NCBI GenBank assembly: GCA_002372275.1
Contig: DFFP01000010.1
Coordinates: 1 to 48,638 of the forward strand
DNA from: Alphaproteobacteria bacterium UBA3773
GTDB lineage: Bacteria; Pseudomonadota; Alphaproteobacteria; RF32; CAG-239
Direction: 5' to 3'
Length of the DNA stretch: 48,638 bases
Positions 33,431 through 42,231 of this stretch are shown piece after piece (position 1 is the first letter of the stretch; every line of letters starts with the position of its first letter). A program made the position numbers and the translations under genes. Under the pieces are notes generated by a model, which saw nothing but the letters and a program-made list of their open reading frames with translations, did not search any database and was not told where the DNA came from.

Positions 33431-34732
33431 ATGTCTGATTTAGAAGAAGTTTTAGCTCATTATGATGTCAAAGGAAAGGTAGAAGGCACCTCTAAAGGAC
33501 CTTTGATTTCTCAAATTCGTTTTAAGCCTAATCCCGGCACAAAAATCAAAAACATCACATCATCTTTGGATGATATTGCGCGCGAAATGGGGCTTAAAAA
33601 TTTGCGTATAAGTAACGTATGTGAAGGTGGGTGTATCGGGTTTGAAATCCCAAATGACGAACTTCAAACAACTCCTCTTTTAAATATTTTACAATCGCCT
33701 GAATTTGAAAATGCCAAAGGAGCATTACCTATTTCATTGGGCGTGAATATCAAGGGTGAACCTGTGTTTGCAAACCTTGCTAAAATGCCTCACCTTTTGG
33801 TTGCAGGCGCGACAGGCTCCGGAAAATCGGTTGGTCTGAATGCTTTTATTATTTCGCTTATCAAGCGTTTAAAACCGGCTGATTTGAAATTTGTGATGAT
33901 TGACCCTAAACGTATTGAATTTTCGATTTATAATGATCAAAAATATATGTTTATGCCGGTCATTACCGAAAACAGCAAAGCAACATCTGCCCTGAAATAT
34001 CTGGTTGATGAAATGAATAACCGATATAAACTTTTTGAAGAAAGTTTGACTAAAAATATTGAAGAATACAATGAAAATGTCGGGCATATGCCTTATATTG
34101 TCGTGATTATTGATGAGTTTTCGGATCTTGTTTTAATGGAAGAAGATGTTGAAAAGCAAATCCAAATTTTAGCGCAAAAAGCAAGAGCAGCCGGTATTCA
34201 TCTGATTATTGCAACCCAGCGTCCGTCTGTTGATGTTGTGACCGGCTCGATTAAAGCAAACTTCCCTTCCCGTTTGGCTTTTAAGACAGCTTCGGGTGTT
34301 GATTCTAAAACAATTTTAGATACAACGGGCGCCGAAGATCTAATCGGGCGCGGTGATGCCCTCTTTTTGGCTGCCACGGGTGAGTTATTGCGTGTTCACG
34401 GCGCTTATATTTCAACGGCTGAAATTGATGAGATTTTGAAGCCCTATCGCTCAAAGGTTCAAGAGCCGGACTTATCAAAATTTGAAGAAATCAAAATTGT
34501 GAAAAAATCTCAAACTGCTGTTTCAAACACTTCAAATGAAAAGCCGAAATTCTTTTTGATTACGTGGGTGCAAGGAGTTTGGAACTGGCTTTCAAAATCT
34601 GAAAAAAAACGCCTTATCAAAGCGATATTTGCATTTCTTGTCGCATCATTTTTTGCAGGTAAATCTGATACCAAAAGCAAAACGAAAAATAAAATCATTG
34701 ATAAGGTTTTAGACAAGGCAATCAAGAGGTAA
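33431..34732 (+). CDS. Minimal FtsK/SpoIIIE-type DNA translocase with C-terminal membrane segment
   Basis: A 433-residue FtsK-family motor. Residues 10-115 form an alpha-domain-like region (ISQIRFKPNPGTKIKNI, DDIAREMGLKNLRIS). The ATPase has Walker A GATGSGKS (126-133), FVMIDPKRIEFS, Walker B VVIIDEFSDL (Asp228-Glu229), ATQRPSVDVVTGSIKANFPS and GRGDALFLAATG. It lacks the four N-terminal TMs and, more unusually, the C-terminal gamma winged helix that reads KOPS. In its place are a linker and a hydrophobic segment (KAIFAFLVASFFAG, 397-410) with a Lys-rich tail. It is 26 bases after argS and 5 before slyX. Probably a paralogue of full FtsK, role unknown. Confidence 0.85.
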   Translation: MSDLEEVLAHYDVKGKVEGTSKGPLISQIRFKPNPGTKIKNITSSLDDIAREMGLKNLRISNVCEGGCIGFEIPNDELQTTPLLNILQSPEFENAKGALPISLGVNIKGEPVFANLAKMPHLLVAGATGSGKSVGLNAFIISLIKRLKPADLKFVMIDPKRIEFSIYNDQKYMFMPVITENSKATSALKYLVDEMNNRYKLFEESLTKNIEEYNENVGHMPYIVVIIDEFSDLVLMEEDVEKQIQILAQKARAAGIHLIIATQRPSVDVVTGSIKANFPSRLAFKTASGVDSKTILDTTGAEDLIGRGDALFLAATGELLRVHGAYISTAEIDEILKPYRSKVQEPDLSKFEEIKIVKKSQTAVSNTSNEKPKFFLITWVQGVWNWLSKSEKKRLIKAIFAFLVASFFAGKSDTKSKTKNKIIDKVLDKAIKR

Positions 34733-34737
34733 CTGAA

Positions 34738-34938
34738 ATGACACTTGAAGAACGTTTGGTTGAAATTGAAATGGATTTAACTCATGCTGAGCGTATGCTT
34801 GAAGATTTAAATGAAGTGATTATCAGGCACGAAAAAGAAATCGAAGCCTTAAAAAAAGAAAATGCACTTTTGAAAAATCTTTTAGAGCGCGACACGGTTA
34901 AACCTTTGTCGGAAGAAACCCCTCCTCCGCATTATTAA
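34738..34938 (+). CDS. slyX: SlyX family protein
   Basis: A 66-residue coiled-coil protein: heptad-rich EERLVEIEMDLTHAERML and a Pro-rich end finishing PPPHY, the hallmark of SlyX. Function is unknown in the family. It starts 5 bases after the FtsK-like gene and its stop abuts that of the opposite-strand gene. Confidence 0.88.
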   Translation: MTLEERLVEIEMDLTHAERMLEDLNEVIIRHEKEIEALKKENALLKNLLERDTVKPLSEETPPPHY

Positions 34939-35217
34939 TTATTGGACATCACGGACTATTTCGTTTGTTTCTATTTTGATTTCACGGACGTCCTTTTGTG
35001 CTTTGCTTTCAGCGCTGCTTAATGTGTTTTGAATGGCTTCTTTTGTGGTATCATAGCCATCTTTAATAGTATCTCCTGTTTGAGAAGTTACATGCTCGGC
35101 CACTTCTGAAACAGTTGAATCTCCTGTTAACTTGCCGCGATAAAAGCCGACTGCTATAAAATAAATTGCCAGAATTACAAGAGCATAGAACAAATATTTT
35201 AACAAAGTTCCCATCAT
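34939..35217 (-). CDS. Small membrane protein, unrecognised
   Basis: A 92-residue protein with an N-terminal membrane segment (LLKYLFYALVILAIYFIAVGF) and a hydrophilic, Thr/Ser/Glu-rich tail likely to form a helix in the periplasm (TIKDGYDTTKEAIQNTL; KAQKDVREIKIETNEIV). GAGGAG lies just before two consecutive Met codons (35217 and 35214); either could be used. It lies 62 bases downstream of mutL on the same strand. No family assigned. Confidence 0.7.
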   Translation of the reverse strand: MMGTLLKYLFYALVILAIYFIAVGFYRGKLTGDSTVSEVAEHVTSQTGDTIKDGYDTTKEAIQNTLSSAESKAQKDVREIKIETNEIVRDVQ

Positions 35218-35279
35218 CTTTCTCCTCAAAAAAAACTAAACTGTTAATGAAATAATCAAGAAATGGGATTTTTCAAGTT

Positions 35280-37100
35280 TTATTTTCGATCAAAAAGCTT
35301 TTCAATATCTTGGATCTTAATTTCAATGTAGGTCGGACGTCCGTGATTACATTGTCCGGAGTGCTCTGTTTGTTCCATCTCGCGCAACAGGTGATTCATT
35401 TCCTCTAAATTAAGGCGCCTGCCTGCCCTGACCGAACCATGACAAGCAATGGTGGCAAGCATGAGATGAATTTTTTTCTCTAAAGAAAATGCATTATTCC
35501 ATTCTTCCGTTTCTTCTGCCAGATCATGAATCAGTTTTTCAACATCAGTGTTTGAAATCAAAGCCGGAATTTCTCGAACAATGAGAGCTTTAGGGCCAAA
35601 ATCTTCAAGAATTAATCCAAGTTTTGAAAACTCTTCGGCGTATTCTAAAAGCTTTGCTTTTTGTGAAAGTTTTAGCTCTACAACCACGGGAATTAACAGA
35701 ATTTGAGTTGGTACGGTCTTTGCATGCGCAAGACTTTCTTTCATTTTCTCCATCACAATACGTTCATGAGCTGCATGTTGGTCGACAATAATGAGACTGT
35801 CGTTTGTTTGTGAAATAATGTATGTATCGTTAAATTGAGCTTTTGCAAGCCCAAGCGGCGGCATATCATTTACTTTAGGCTCAATTTGATCATCCGGTAA
35901 ATTGTTTTTAACGGAATACGCATTTTGCAAATCAGGCAAAACATTTTCTTTCAAATGAGGCGCAAAATGATGTTTTGTGCTTTGAAAAGAAGAGAAGTTT
36001 ATCGGACGCGTTTCTTCTTTTAAGGAGTGATTTTCAAAATCGGTTGCGATTCTTTCAGGACGTGCAATTTGTGAAAAATCAAGCGTATCGGCTGAAGCCA
36101 TGCTTGCCGTTGAAAGTGCATTTCGAATGGCGCTGACAATGAGGGCTCGAATACCGGCATTGTCATAAAATCGAACTTCTGTTTTTTGAGGATGAACATT
36201 AACATCTAAATACATCGGATCAACATCTAAAAATAAAGCACACATCGGATAGCGCCCGCGCTCTAAAACGTCTTGATAAGCTCCTTTGATGGCACCGAGA
36301 AGTAATTTGTCTTTTACCGGTCTGTTATTTACAAATAAGTATTCTGAGAGCGAATTGGCTTTATTTAAGGTCGGAAGCCCGATGTAGCCCGAAAGAGTTG
36401 TATTTTCATTTGCGACATTAATTAACACAGCATTTTCGCAAAATTCTTTTCCCATAACTTCGCCCAAACGTTTCAAACGTGCATCAAAAAGCTCACCGTT
36501 GGTGGCATTGAGTGAAAGGCGTTCTTTGCCGTTATGAGTGAGATAAAACGAAACGTTTGGGTTAGCCATAGCTATTCGTTCAACAATGTCAATACATCCG
36601 CCAAGTTCGGAAGCATCATTTTTCAAAAACTTCAGGCGTGCCGGTGTGGTATAAAATAAATCACGAATCTCAATACGTGTTCCGTTTGAAATGGCCGCAG
36701 GCGTCACATCTGATTTTTTACCGCCTTCTACTTTGATTTGCCACCCCTCATCAGATTCCTTTTTTCGGCTCATAATGGTGAGTTTTGAAACAGCTCCGAC
36801 AGAAGGAAGCGCCTCACCTCTGAAACCAAAATATTTAATATGAAACAAATCGTTGTCACTCAGTTTTGAAGTGGCATGTCGTTCCACACAAAGGGCTAAA
36901 TCTTCTTTTGAAATGCCGATACCGTTATCATGAATAATAATCAAACTTTTGCCGCCATCGGTCAAATCGATGTCAATTTTAGAAGCCCCCGCATCAAGCG
37001 CATTTTCAATCAGCTCTTTTAAGACAGATAGCGGACGCTCGATAACTTCGCCGGCAGCAATTTGATTGATTAAATTATCCGGTAAAATACGAATAGGCAT
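35280..37100 (-). CDS. mutL: DNA mismatch repair protein MutL
   Basis: A 606-residue MutL. The GHKL ATPase motifs are complete: ELIENALDAGAS, IIHDNGIGI, ATSKL and GFRGEALPSVGAVS. Next comes the transducer region with LFVNNRPVKD and NVHPQKTEVRF. The C-terminal domain (VDQHAAHERIVMEKM, ACHGSVRAGRRL, CNHGRPTYIEI) has CxHGRP and ACHxxxRA of the dimerisation part. The DQHAxxER motif fits endonuclease-type MutL, and QHAAHERI is present. Met 37100 (MPIRILPDN) is the natural start; a frame to 37157 adds 19 unrelated residues inside pgi. Confidence 0.96.
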   Translation of the reverse strand: MPIRILPDNLINQIAAGEVIERPLSVLKELIENALDAGASKIDIDLTDGGKSLIIIHDNGIGISKEDLALCVERHATSKLSDNDLFHIKYFGFRGEALPSVGAVSKLTIMSRKKESDEGWQIKVEGGKKSDVTPAAISNGTRIEIRDLFYTTPARLKFLKNDASELGGCIDIVERIAMANPNVSFYLTHNGKERLSLNATNGELFDARLKRLGEVMGKEFCENAVLINVANENTTLSGYIGLPTLNKANSLSEYLFVNNRPVKDKLLLGAIKGAYQDVLERGRYPMCALFLDVDPMYLDVNVHPQKTEVRFYDNAGIRALIVSAIRNALSTASMASADTLDFSQIARPERIATDFENHSLKEETRPINFSSFQSTKHHFAPHLKENVLPDLQNAYSVKNNLPDDQIEPKVNDMPPLGLAKAQFNDTYIISQTNDSLIIVDQHAAHERIVMEKMKESLAHAKTVPTQILLIPVVVELKLSQKAKLLEYAEEFSKLGLILEDFGPKALIVREIPALISNTDVEKLIHDLAEETEEWNNAFSLEKKIHLMLATIACHGSVRAGRRLNLEEMNHLLREMEQTEHSGQCNHGRPTYIEIKIQDIEKLFDRK

Positions 37101-37104
37101 TTCA

Positions 37105-38751
37105 CTACTTTCTGAATGATTTGACCTTTTTAATGAGCGAAAGCGTGGACCCGTCATGAGATTGACTAAATGACTTTCCTTGAATTTCGGGCAAGATATT
37201 TGTCGCTAATTGCTTGCCGAGCTCAACGCCCATCTGATCAAATGAGTTGATGTTCCAAATAGCGCCTTGAACAAAAACTTTATGTTCGTATAACGCAATT
37301 AATTGTCCAAGGGCGTAAGCATCAATTTTCTTAAATAACAATGTGTTAGAAGGTCTATTTCCTGTAAAACTTTTATATTTTTTCAAAAATTCGACCTCAT
37401 CTTCCGATTTACCGGCTTTGCGCAATTCACTTGCCGCTTCGCTGACGGTCTTGCCGCGCATTAATGCTTCACTTTGAGCTAATACATTTGAAAGTAAAAT
37501 TTCATGGTGTGCACCGATTTCGTTGTGCGAAATGGCCGGAACGATAAAATCAACCGGAACAAATTCGGTTCCTTGGTGTAAAAGTTGGAAAAATGAGTGC
37601 TGAACATTTGTCCCTGCACCGCCGAACAAAACCGGACCTGTGGCATATTTTACAAAGTGACCGTCTTTATCAACACTTTTGCCGTTGCTTTCCATATCAA
37701 GCTGTTGAAGGTATGAGGGTAAATACTGCAAGTATTCGTCATAAGGAATGACAGCATAACGGTGAATATCAAAAAAGTTGTTGTACCAAATCCCAAGTAG
37801 CGCCATAATCACAGGTATATTTTGTTCTAGTGGTGCTGTTTTGAAATGCTCATCCATTTCATGAGCTCCTTTGAGAAGCTTTTCGAAATTTTCATAACCG
37901 ACTGAAATCGCAATAATGAGCCCGATTGCTCCCCAAACGGAATATCTGCCCCCGACAAAATCCCAAAATTCAAACATGTTTTCAGGATCAATCCCAAATT
38001 CCGAAACTTTTTCTTTGTTGGTCGAAAGGGCGACAAAGTGTTTTGAAACAGCGTGTTCTCCCAAAGCATCAATCAGCCATTTACGACAAGTTTTGGCATT
38101 TGTTAATGTTTCGATGGTTGTAAATGTTTTAGATGCCACAATAAAAAGTGTTGTTTCAGGATTTAAGTCTTTTAAAACTTCATAGGCGTTTGTGCCGTCA
38201 ATATTTGAAATGAAATGGCAGTGCATTCCTTTCATTTGATATTTTTTTAAGGCTTCACAAATCATTTTCGGCCCCAAATCAGAACCACCGATCCCGATAT
38301 TGACAATATCTGTTAATTTTTTGCCGGTATAGCCTTTGAAGTTGCCATATCTGACATCATCAGAAAACTTTTTCATTTTTGCAAGAACAGCAGTGATGTC
38401 TTTCATCACGTTTTGACCATCAAGCATAATTTTTGAATCGGACGGGGCGCGAAGCGCTGTGTGCAAAACGGCTCTGTGTTCGGTTGTGTTAATGCGTTTG
38501 GCATTAAACATATCATCACGTTTTTCTTCCAAGTTTCGTTCACGAGCGAGTTCAAAAAGTGCTTTTAATATTTCATCATCAAAACGATTTTTGGAATAAT
38601 CAAGTGTTAAATCAGAAAGCTCCAACGTATATTTTTTAGCGCGATCTTTGTCTTTTTCAAACAATTCCGACATTTCTGTTTTTTTGAAATGCTTTTGAAG
38701 ATTTTGAAGTTTTTTCCATGCTTTTGATTGAGAGTTATTGAAGCAAAACAT
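37105..38751 (-). CDS. pgi: Glucose-6-phosphate isomerase
   Basis: A 548-residue enzyme interconverting glucose-6-phosphate and fructose-6-phosphate. Landmarks are VNIGIGGSDLGPKM, SNIDGTNAYEVL, VASKTFTTIETLTN, FWDFVGGRYSVWGAIGL and LQQLDMESNGKSV, with the catalytic Glu and His context in QGTEFVPVDFI and IGAHHEILLSN. Length is typical. It begins one base after the M16 gene stop and ends 4 bases before mutL, so all are in one operon. Confidence 0.97.
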   Translation of the reverse strand: MFCFNNSQSKAWKKLQNLQKHFKKTEMSELFEKDKDRAKKYTLELSDLTLDYSKNRFDDEILKALFELARERNLEEKRDDMFNAKRINTTEHRAVLHTALRAPSDSKIMLDGQNVMKDITAVLAKMKKFSDDVRYGNFKGYTGKKLTDIVNIGIGGSDLGPKMICEALKKYQMKGMHCHFISNIDGTNAYEVLKDLNPETTLFIVASKTFTTIETLTNAKTCRKWLIDALGEHAVSKHFVALSTNKEKVSEFGIDPENMFEFWDFVGGRYSVWGAIGLIIAISVGYENFEKLLKGAHEMDEHFKTAPLEQNIPVIMALLGIWYNNFFDIHRYAVIPYDEYLQYLPSYLQQLDMESNGKSVDKDGHFVKYATGPVLFGGAGTNVQHSFFQLLHQGTEFVPVDFIVPAISHNEIGAHHEILLSNVLAQSEALMRGKTVSEAASELRKAGKSEDEVEFLKKYKSFTGNRPSNTLLFKKIDAYALGQLIALYEHKVFVQGAIWNINSFDQMGVELGKQLATNILPEIQGKSFSQSHDGSTLSLIKKVKSFRK

Positions 38752-38752
38752 T

Positions 38753-40144
38753 TTAATCGTTCCTTTCGTTTTCTTTGCCTATTGTTATAAAAGATGGTTT
38801 TGTTTTGTAATATTTTTGAGAAACTCTGTTGATATCATCAAGCGTCACGCTTTTGACATAATCGTTTCTTTTTTGTAAAAAATCAATGCCTAAGTTTTCT
38901 TTTTGCATGTATAAGAGCATGCTCGAAATGGCTGCTGTTGAGGTAAAACGCAAGTTAAATGAGGTCAACATATTTTCTTTAACTTCATCAAGTTCTGTTT
39001 GTGTAATTGTTCCTAAAGCCATTTTGTTCCATTCTTGCAAGAAGACTTCATACATCTGATTTTGATTTTGCACAGATGTTGAAAATTGGCCCATCAAACG
39101 CGGCGCGTCAATATCTGTATTAAGGGATGTATAAGCACCGTATGTCAGCCCCTCTTTTTCTCGTGCCACAACATTTAGCCTTGAGGTTAAATCTGCGCCG
39201 CCGAAAATTTCGTTTGCCATATAAAGAGGATAAAAATCGTTTGAAAGTCGTGTGGTCGCCGGAGCCACAGTTAAGGTAATGATTTGAGGAATATTTCGAA
39301 AAATATGTTTATCTTTGAAATGATAATCAGCTTGCAAAAGGGGTATCTCTTCAGAATTTTTCTTCTGATTTTGAAGCGAGCCAAACGCTTCATCAATGAA
39401 CTCTTTTGCGTTATGAGAGTTTAAACTTCCGGCAATGGCTATTTTTAAGTTATTTTTTGAAAAATAGGAGGAAATAAAATCTTTAATATCCTGCTTTGAA
39501 AGTTCATTAACGCTTGTGACACTCCCAAGTGCATCACGCGATTTCGGATGTGAGCCGAAAAATTCTTTTTTAAAAGCTTTAGAAAGAATTTTTTGCGGAT
39601 TTTCTTCTTGCATTTGAAGGGCTGTCATCATTTGGCGTTTTGTGATGTCAATATACTTTTCTTCAAGCAATGGTTCTGTTAATACAGATTTCAAAATTGA
39701 GGCGGCAAGTTTTTCATATTGTACCGGAAATGAGATTTCACCATTAAAAGTTTCATCTGAGACATCAAAAGAAAGCGAGATTCCGTGAAGCTCAAGCAAA
39801 TCATTGAACTCTTCGTCATGATATTTGCCTGCCCCGTTTAATAATACCTCAGATGTAAGCGTTGCAAGACCTTCTTTAGAATATATATATCCGGCATTAT
39901 CAAAATAAAAAGAAAGTGAAGCAACAGAGGTGTCCGAGTCTTCCATAAAATAGGCTTTCAGACCGGAAAGTGAGGTTATCTCTTCAACTTTTTTGTGAAA
40001 CGTTTTTTCTTTCAAATGCGAATTTTCAATAAGCTCTTGGGCATTAAATGATTTTGGCGCTTGATAAAAAATCCATAATGCATAGCCGACGAGCGTTAAA
40101 AAGATGATATTCAATACAGCGCATATTTTAGTTTTTCGGCTCAT
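38753..40144 (-). CDS. M16 peptidase-like protein lacking the zinc site (non-catalytic partner)
   Basis: A 463-residue M16B homologue with an N-terminal signal anchor (AVLNIIFLTLVGYALWIFY). The HxxEH site is absent: the equivalent position reads SKEGLATLTSEVLLNGAGK. The substrate-side motifs of the C-terminal half are kept (FGGADLTSRLNVVAREKEG and LTYGAYTSLNT), as in the inactive subunit of M16B heterodimers. Its start overlaps the active partner's 3' end by 17 bases, implying paired synthesis. Confidence 0.9.
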   Translation of the reverse strand: MSRKTKICAVLNIIFLTLVGYALWIFYQAPKSFNAQELIENSHLKEKTFHKKVEEITSLSGLKAYFMEDSDTSVASLSFYFDNAGYIYSKEGLATLTSEVLLNGAGKYHDEEFNDLLELHGISLSFDVSDETFNGEISFPVQYEKLAASILKSVLTEPLLEEKYIDITKRQMMTALQMQEENPQKILSKAFKKEFFGSHPKSRDALGSVTSVNELSKQDIKDFISSYFSKNNLKIAIAGSLNSHNAKEFIDEAFGSLQNQKKNSEEIPLLQADYHFKDKHIFRNIPQIITLTVAPATTRLSNDFYPLYMANEIFGGADLTSRLNVVAREKEGLTYGAYTSLNTDIDAPRLMGQFSTSVQNQNQMYEVFLQEWNKMALGTITQTELDEVKENMLTSFNLRFTSTAAISSMLLYMQKENLGIDFLQKRNDYVKSVTLDDINRVSQKYYKTKPSFITIGKENERND

Positions 40145-41477
40145 TTGAAACCTCCCTTAACGGTGTTAAAACAGAAGTGACTTGTTTCGCATTTTCAAGC
40201 ATTTCTAAAACGGTTTTTTGAACGTCATTGAAGGTCACGTTTTCAATTCCTTTCGGATAATTTTCAATTTCATTCAAGCTCAAACCAAGTGTTGCCAAAT
40301 AACCTAAAATATAGGCTTCATCTTCCGGATTATCTTTGACAAAGACAAGCGTTGAGAGCATTTTTTTCTTTTCTTTTTCTATCATTTCAGGCGTTAAATC
40401 CGCAAGCGCTTGTTTTAATGTTTTATCTAACAAATTGAAATAACTTTGAATGTCAGTTTCAGCATGAGGGATAAAATGCACACTAAAGACCCCTGAACCA
40501 CGTGCCATAGTTTGGACAGAACTGGAGGCGTCAACAACTAAATTTGTTTTGATTAAATGCTGTTTTATATAAGAATTTTGGCTTTCTCCAAAATAGTGAG
40601 AAAAAACTTCCATGGCAAAAGCTTTTTTCGGATTATCAAAAACGGAAGGAATGATGTATGAACGTGTCATGGTTGGAACCTCAACATCAGCCATTTCTTT
40701 TTGAATGGTATATGTACCGTTTTCTTGAACCGAAAAAGAACGTTTTTCAGGTAAAGCTTTCACAGTTTTTTTATCAAGAGCAAAATACTTTTCCGCCAAA
40801 ATTTTAACATCTTCTTTGGTCACATCGCCGACCACAACCAAAACGGCATTTTCAGGTGTATAATATGTTTGATAAACCTCTAAAGCATCTTCTTTTGAAA
40901 GATTTTTGATTTCATCTTCCGTTCCAGAAATCGGGTGTTCATAAGGTGTATTTTGCCAAAGTATCTTTTGAACATCTTCAAAAAAACGAGATTTCGGTTT
41001 GTTATCAACGCGTTCTTTGCGCTCTTCTAACACAATTTTTTGTTCGCCTTCAAATGCTTCATCTGAAATTTGAAGATGAAACATTCGATCTGCCTCGAGT
41101 GCCAATACAAGTTCTAAACGAGATAAATCAACCAAGGCATGATAAACCGTCATGTCTTTGCTGGTAAACGCGTTAAAATCTGCACCGTTTTTATGCATCA
41201 ATTGATTAAAACTTGAAGCAGGAACGTTTGATGTGCCGCGAAACATTAAGTGTTCTAAAAGATGAGCTAAACCGCCCTTTCCTTTTTTTTCATCCATTGA
41301 GCCGACTTTGTAGAAAAGCATCATTTTGGCAATCGGCGCTTTGTGATTTTCAGAAACAATTACGCGGAGTTTGTTATTGAGATAAAACTCATCGGCGTGA
41401 AATATCTCGCTGTTTGCTTTAAAAGAAATTAAAGCAATAAATATCGAAAATACAAACAAATAAGCGTATTTTTTCAT
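40128..41477 (-). CDS. M16 zinc metallopeptidase, catalytic partner
   Basis: A 449-residue exported peptidase. A signal peptide (KKYAYLFVFSIFIALISFKANS) precedes VSENHKAPIAKMMLFYKVGSMDE and the zinc motif HLLEHLMFRG (HxxEH), with the distal Glu in EEDAL/EEQKIVLEERKERV. It should act in the periplasm on peptides with the inactive homologue downstream. I use Met 41477; a TTG two codons upstream is possible. It follows the mini-lipoprotein by 18 bases. Confidence 0.92.
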   Translation of the reverse strand: MKKYAYLFVFSIFIALISFKANSEIFHADEFYLNNKLRVIVSENHKAPIAKMMLFYKVGSMDEKKGKGGLAHLLEHLMFRGTSNVPASSFNQLMHKNGADFNAFTSKDMTVYHALVDLSRLELVLALEADRMFHLQISDEAFEGEQKIVLEERKERVDNKPKSRFFEDVQKILWQNTPYEHPISGTEDEIKNLSKEDALEVYQTYYTPENAVLVVVGDVTKEDVKILAEKYFALDKKTVKALPEKRSFSVQENGTYTIQKEMADVEVPTMTRSYIIPSVFDNPKKAFAMEVFSHYFGESQNSYIKQHLIKTNLVVDASSSVQTMARGSGVFSVHFIPHAETDIQSYFNLLDKTLKQALADLTPEMIEKEKKKMLSTLVFVKDNPEDEAYILGYLATLGLSLNEIENYPKGIENVTFNDVQKTVLEMLENAKQVTSVLTPLREVSNEPKN

Positions 41478-41495
41478 CTTCAATATGAAATGATT

Positions 41496-41660
41496 TTAAT
41501 CCGGCAATTCATCAAAATCAGGTGGCAAAACAAGAGGATTTCTTGTTTCAATTTTTGTTTCATCAGGTGCTTTTTTCTCAAAACCGGCCCATTTTTTGAA
41601 TGTGGAACAAGCCGACAATGCAAACATTAAAGTCAAACAAAGTATAATCGTTTTTTTCAT
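41496..41660 (-). CDS. 54-residue BamF/DUF3035-like mini-lipoprotein
   Basis: ATG 41660 to TAA 41496. A signal peptide with lipobox ends LSAC (Cys18), then STFKKWAGFEKK, and then KAPDETKIETRNPLVLPPDF. The last block matches the APDEF-x-V-x-R-xPL-x-PPDF signature of alphaproteobacterial BamF/DUF3035 lipoproteins, part of the outer-membrane barrel assembly complex. It is shorter than usual BamF and ends soon after the motif. The ATGA overlap with lspA and the following M16 pair are the expected neighbours, supporting a real gene despite its size. Confidence 0.85.
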   Translation of the reverse strand: MKKTIILCLTLMFALSACSTFKKWAGFEKKAPDETKIETRNPLVLPPDFDELPD

Positions 41661-42139
41661 TTTTTTGTATCCTCTGATAAATTTTTCTTCTTATTAAATA
41701 AGGTTTTGATAATGATAAGTGTAGCCCCGATACAAATAAACGTATCTGCCACATTAAAAGCAGGCCAATGATAAACCCCTGTATAAAAGTCCAAAAAGTC
41801 AAAAACGGATCCCATTAAAATCCGGTCAAAAACGTTTCCCATGGCTCCGCCGATAATCAGCCCTAAAGATATTTTCACAAATTTTGATTTTTCCGTGATC
41901 ATCCAGTGCAACAAGAAAATAATGACACAGAGTGCAAATAAAATTAAGAGGACACGCCCCCATATTCCGCCGCCATCTAGCATAGAAAAACTGACCCCCT
42001 TATTAAACGCTGCAACCAAATTAAAATGCGGGCATACAGCATATCTTCCGCCTTTTTCTAAAATGAATTGTAAGATGTAGTATTTAGAAAGTTGATCTGC
42101 CGTAAAAACAAGCATGGCAACAAATAAAGAGGGTAACAC
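41657..42139 (-). CDS. lspA: Lipoprotein signal peptidase
   Basis: A 160-residue inner-membrane Asp peptidase that removes signal peptides from prolipoproteins. Four TMs are evident. Conserved blocks are FTADQLSKYYI, FNLVAAFNKGVSFS, GGAMGNVFDRILMGSVFDF and FNVADTFICIGA; the catalytic Asp pair lies in GSVFDF and NVADTF. First gene of the operon to mutL; overlaps the mini-lipoprotein by 4 bases. Confidence 0.96.
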   Translation of the reverse strand: MLPSLFVAMLVFTADQLSKYYILQFILEKGGRYAVCPHFNLVAAFNKGVSFSMLDGGGIWGRVLLILFALCVIIFLLHWMITEKSKFVKISLGLIIGGAMGNVFDRILMGSVFDFLDFYTGVYHWPAFNVADTFICIGATLIIIKTLFNKKKNLSEDTKK

Positions 42140-42231
42140 GTTAAACTCCTATGAGAACAAAATATTTTACGCTAGTATAAGTCGTATCAAGCTTAAATAC
42201 CAGTATATATTTGAGAAATCGACAGGATTTT

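Noticed and set aside
37101..37157. Longer start for MutL
   Set aside because: It overlaps the end of pgi and adds 19 unrelated residues; MutL proteins begin at the MPIRxL-type Met.
38753..40144. M16 gene as a decayed pseudogene because HxxEH is missing
   Set aside because: The frame is complete, other motifs are conserved and it is coupled to an active partner, the normal state for M16B heterodimers.
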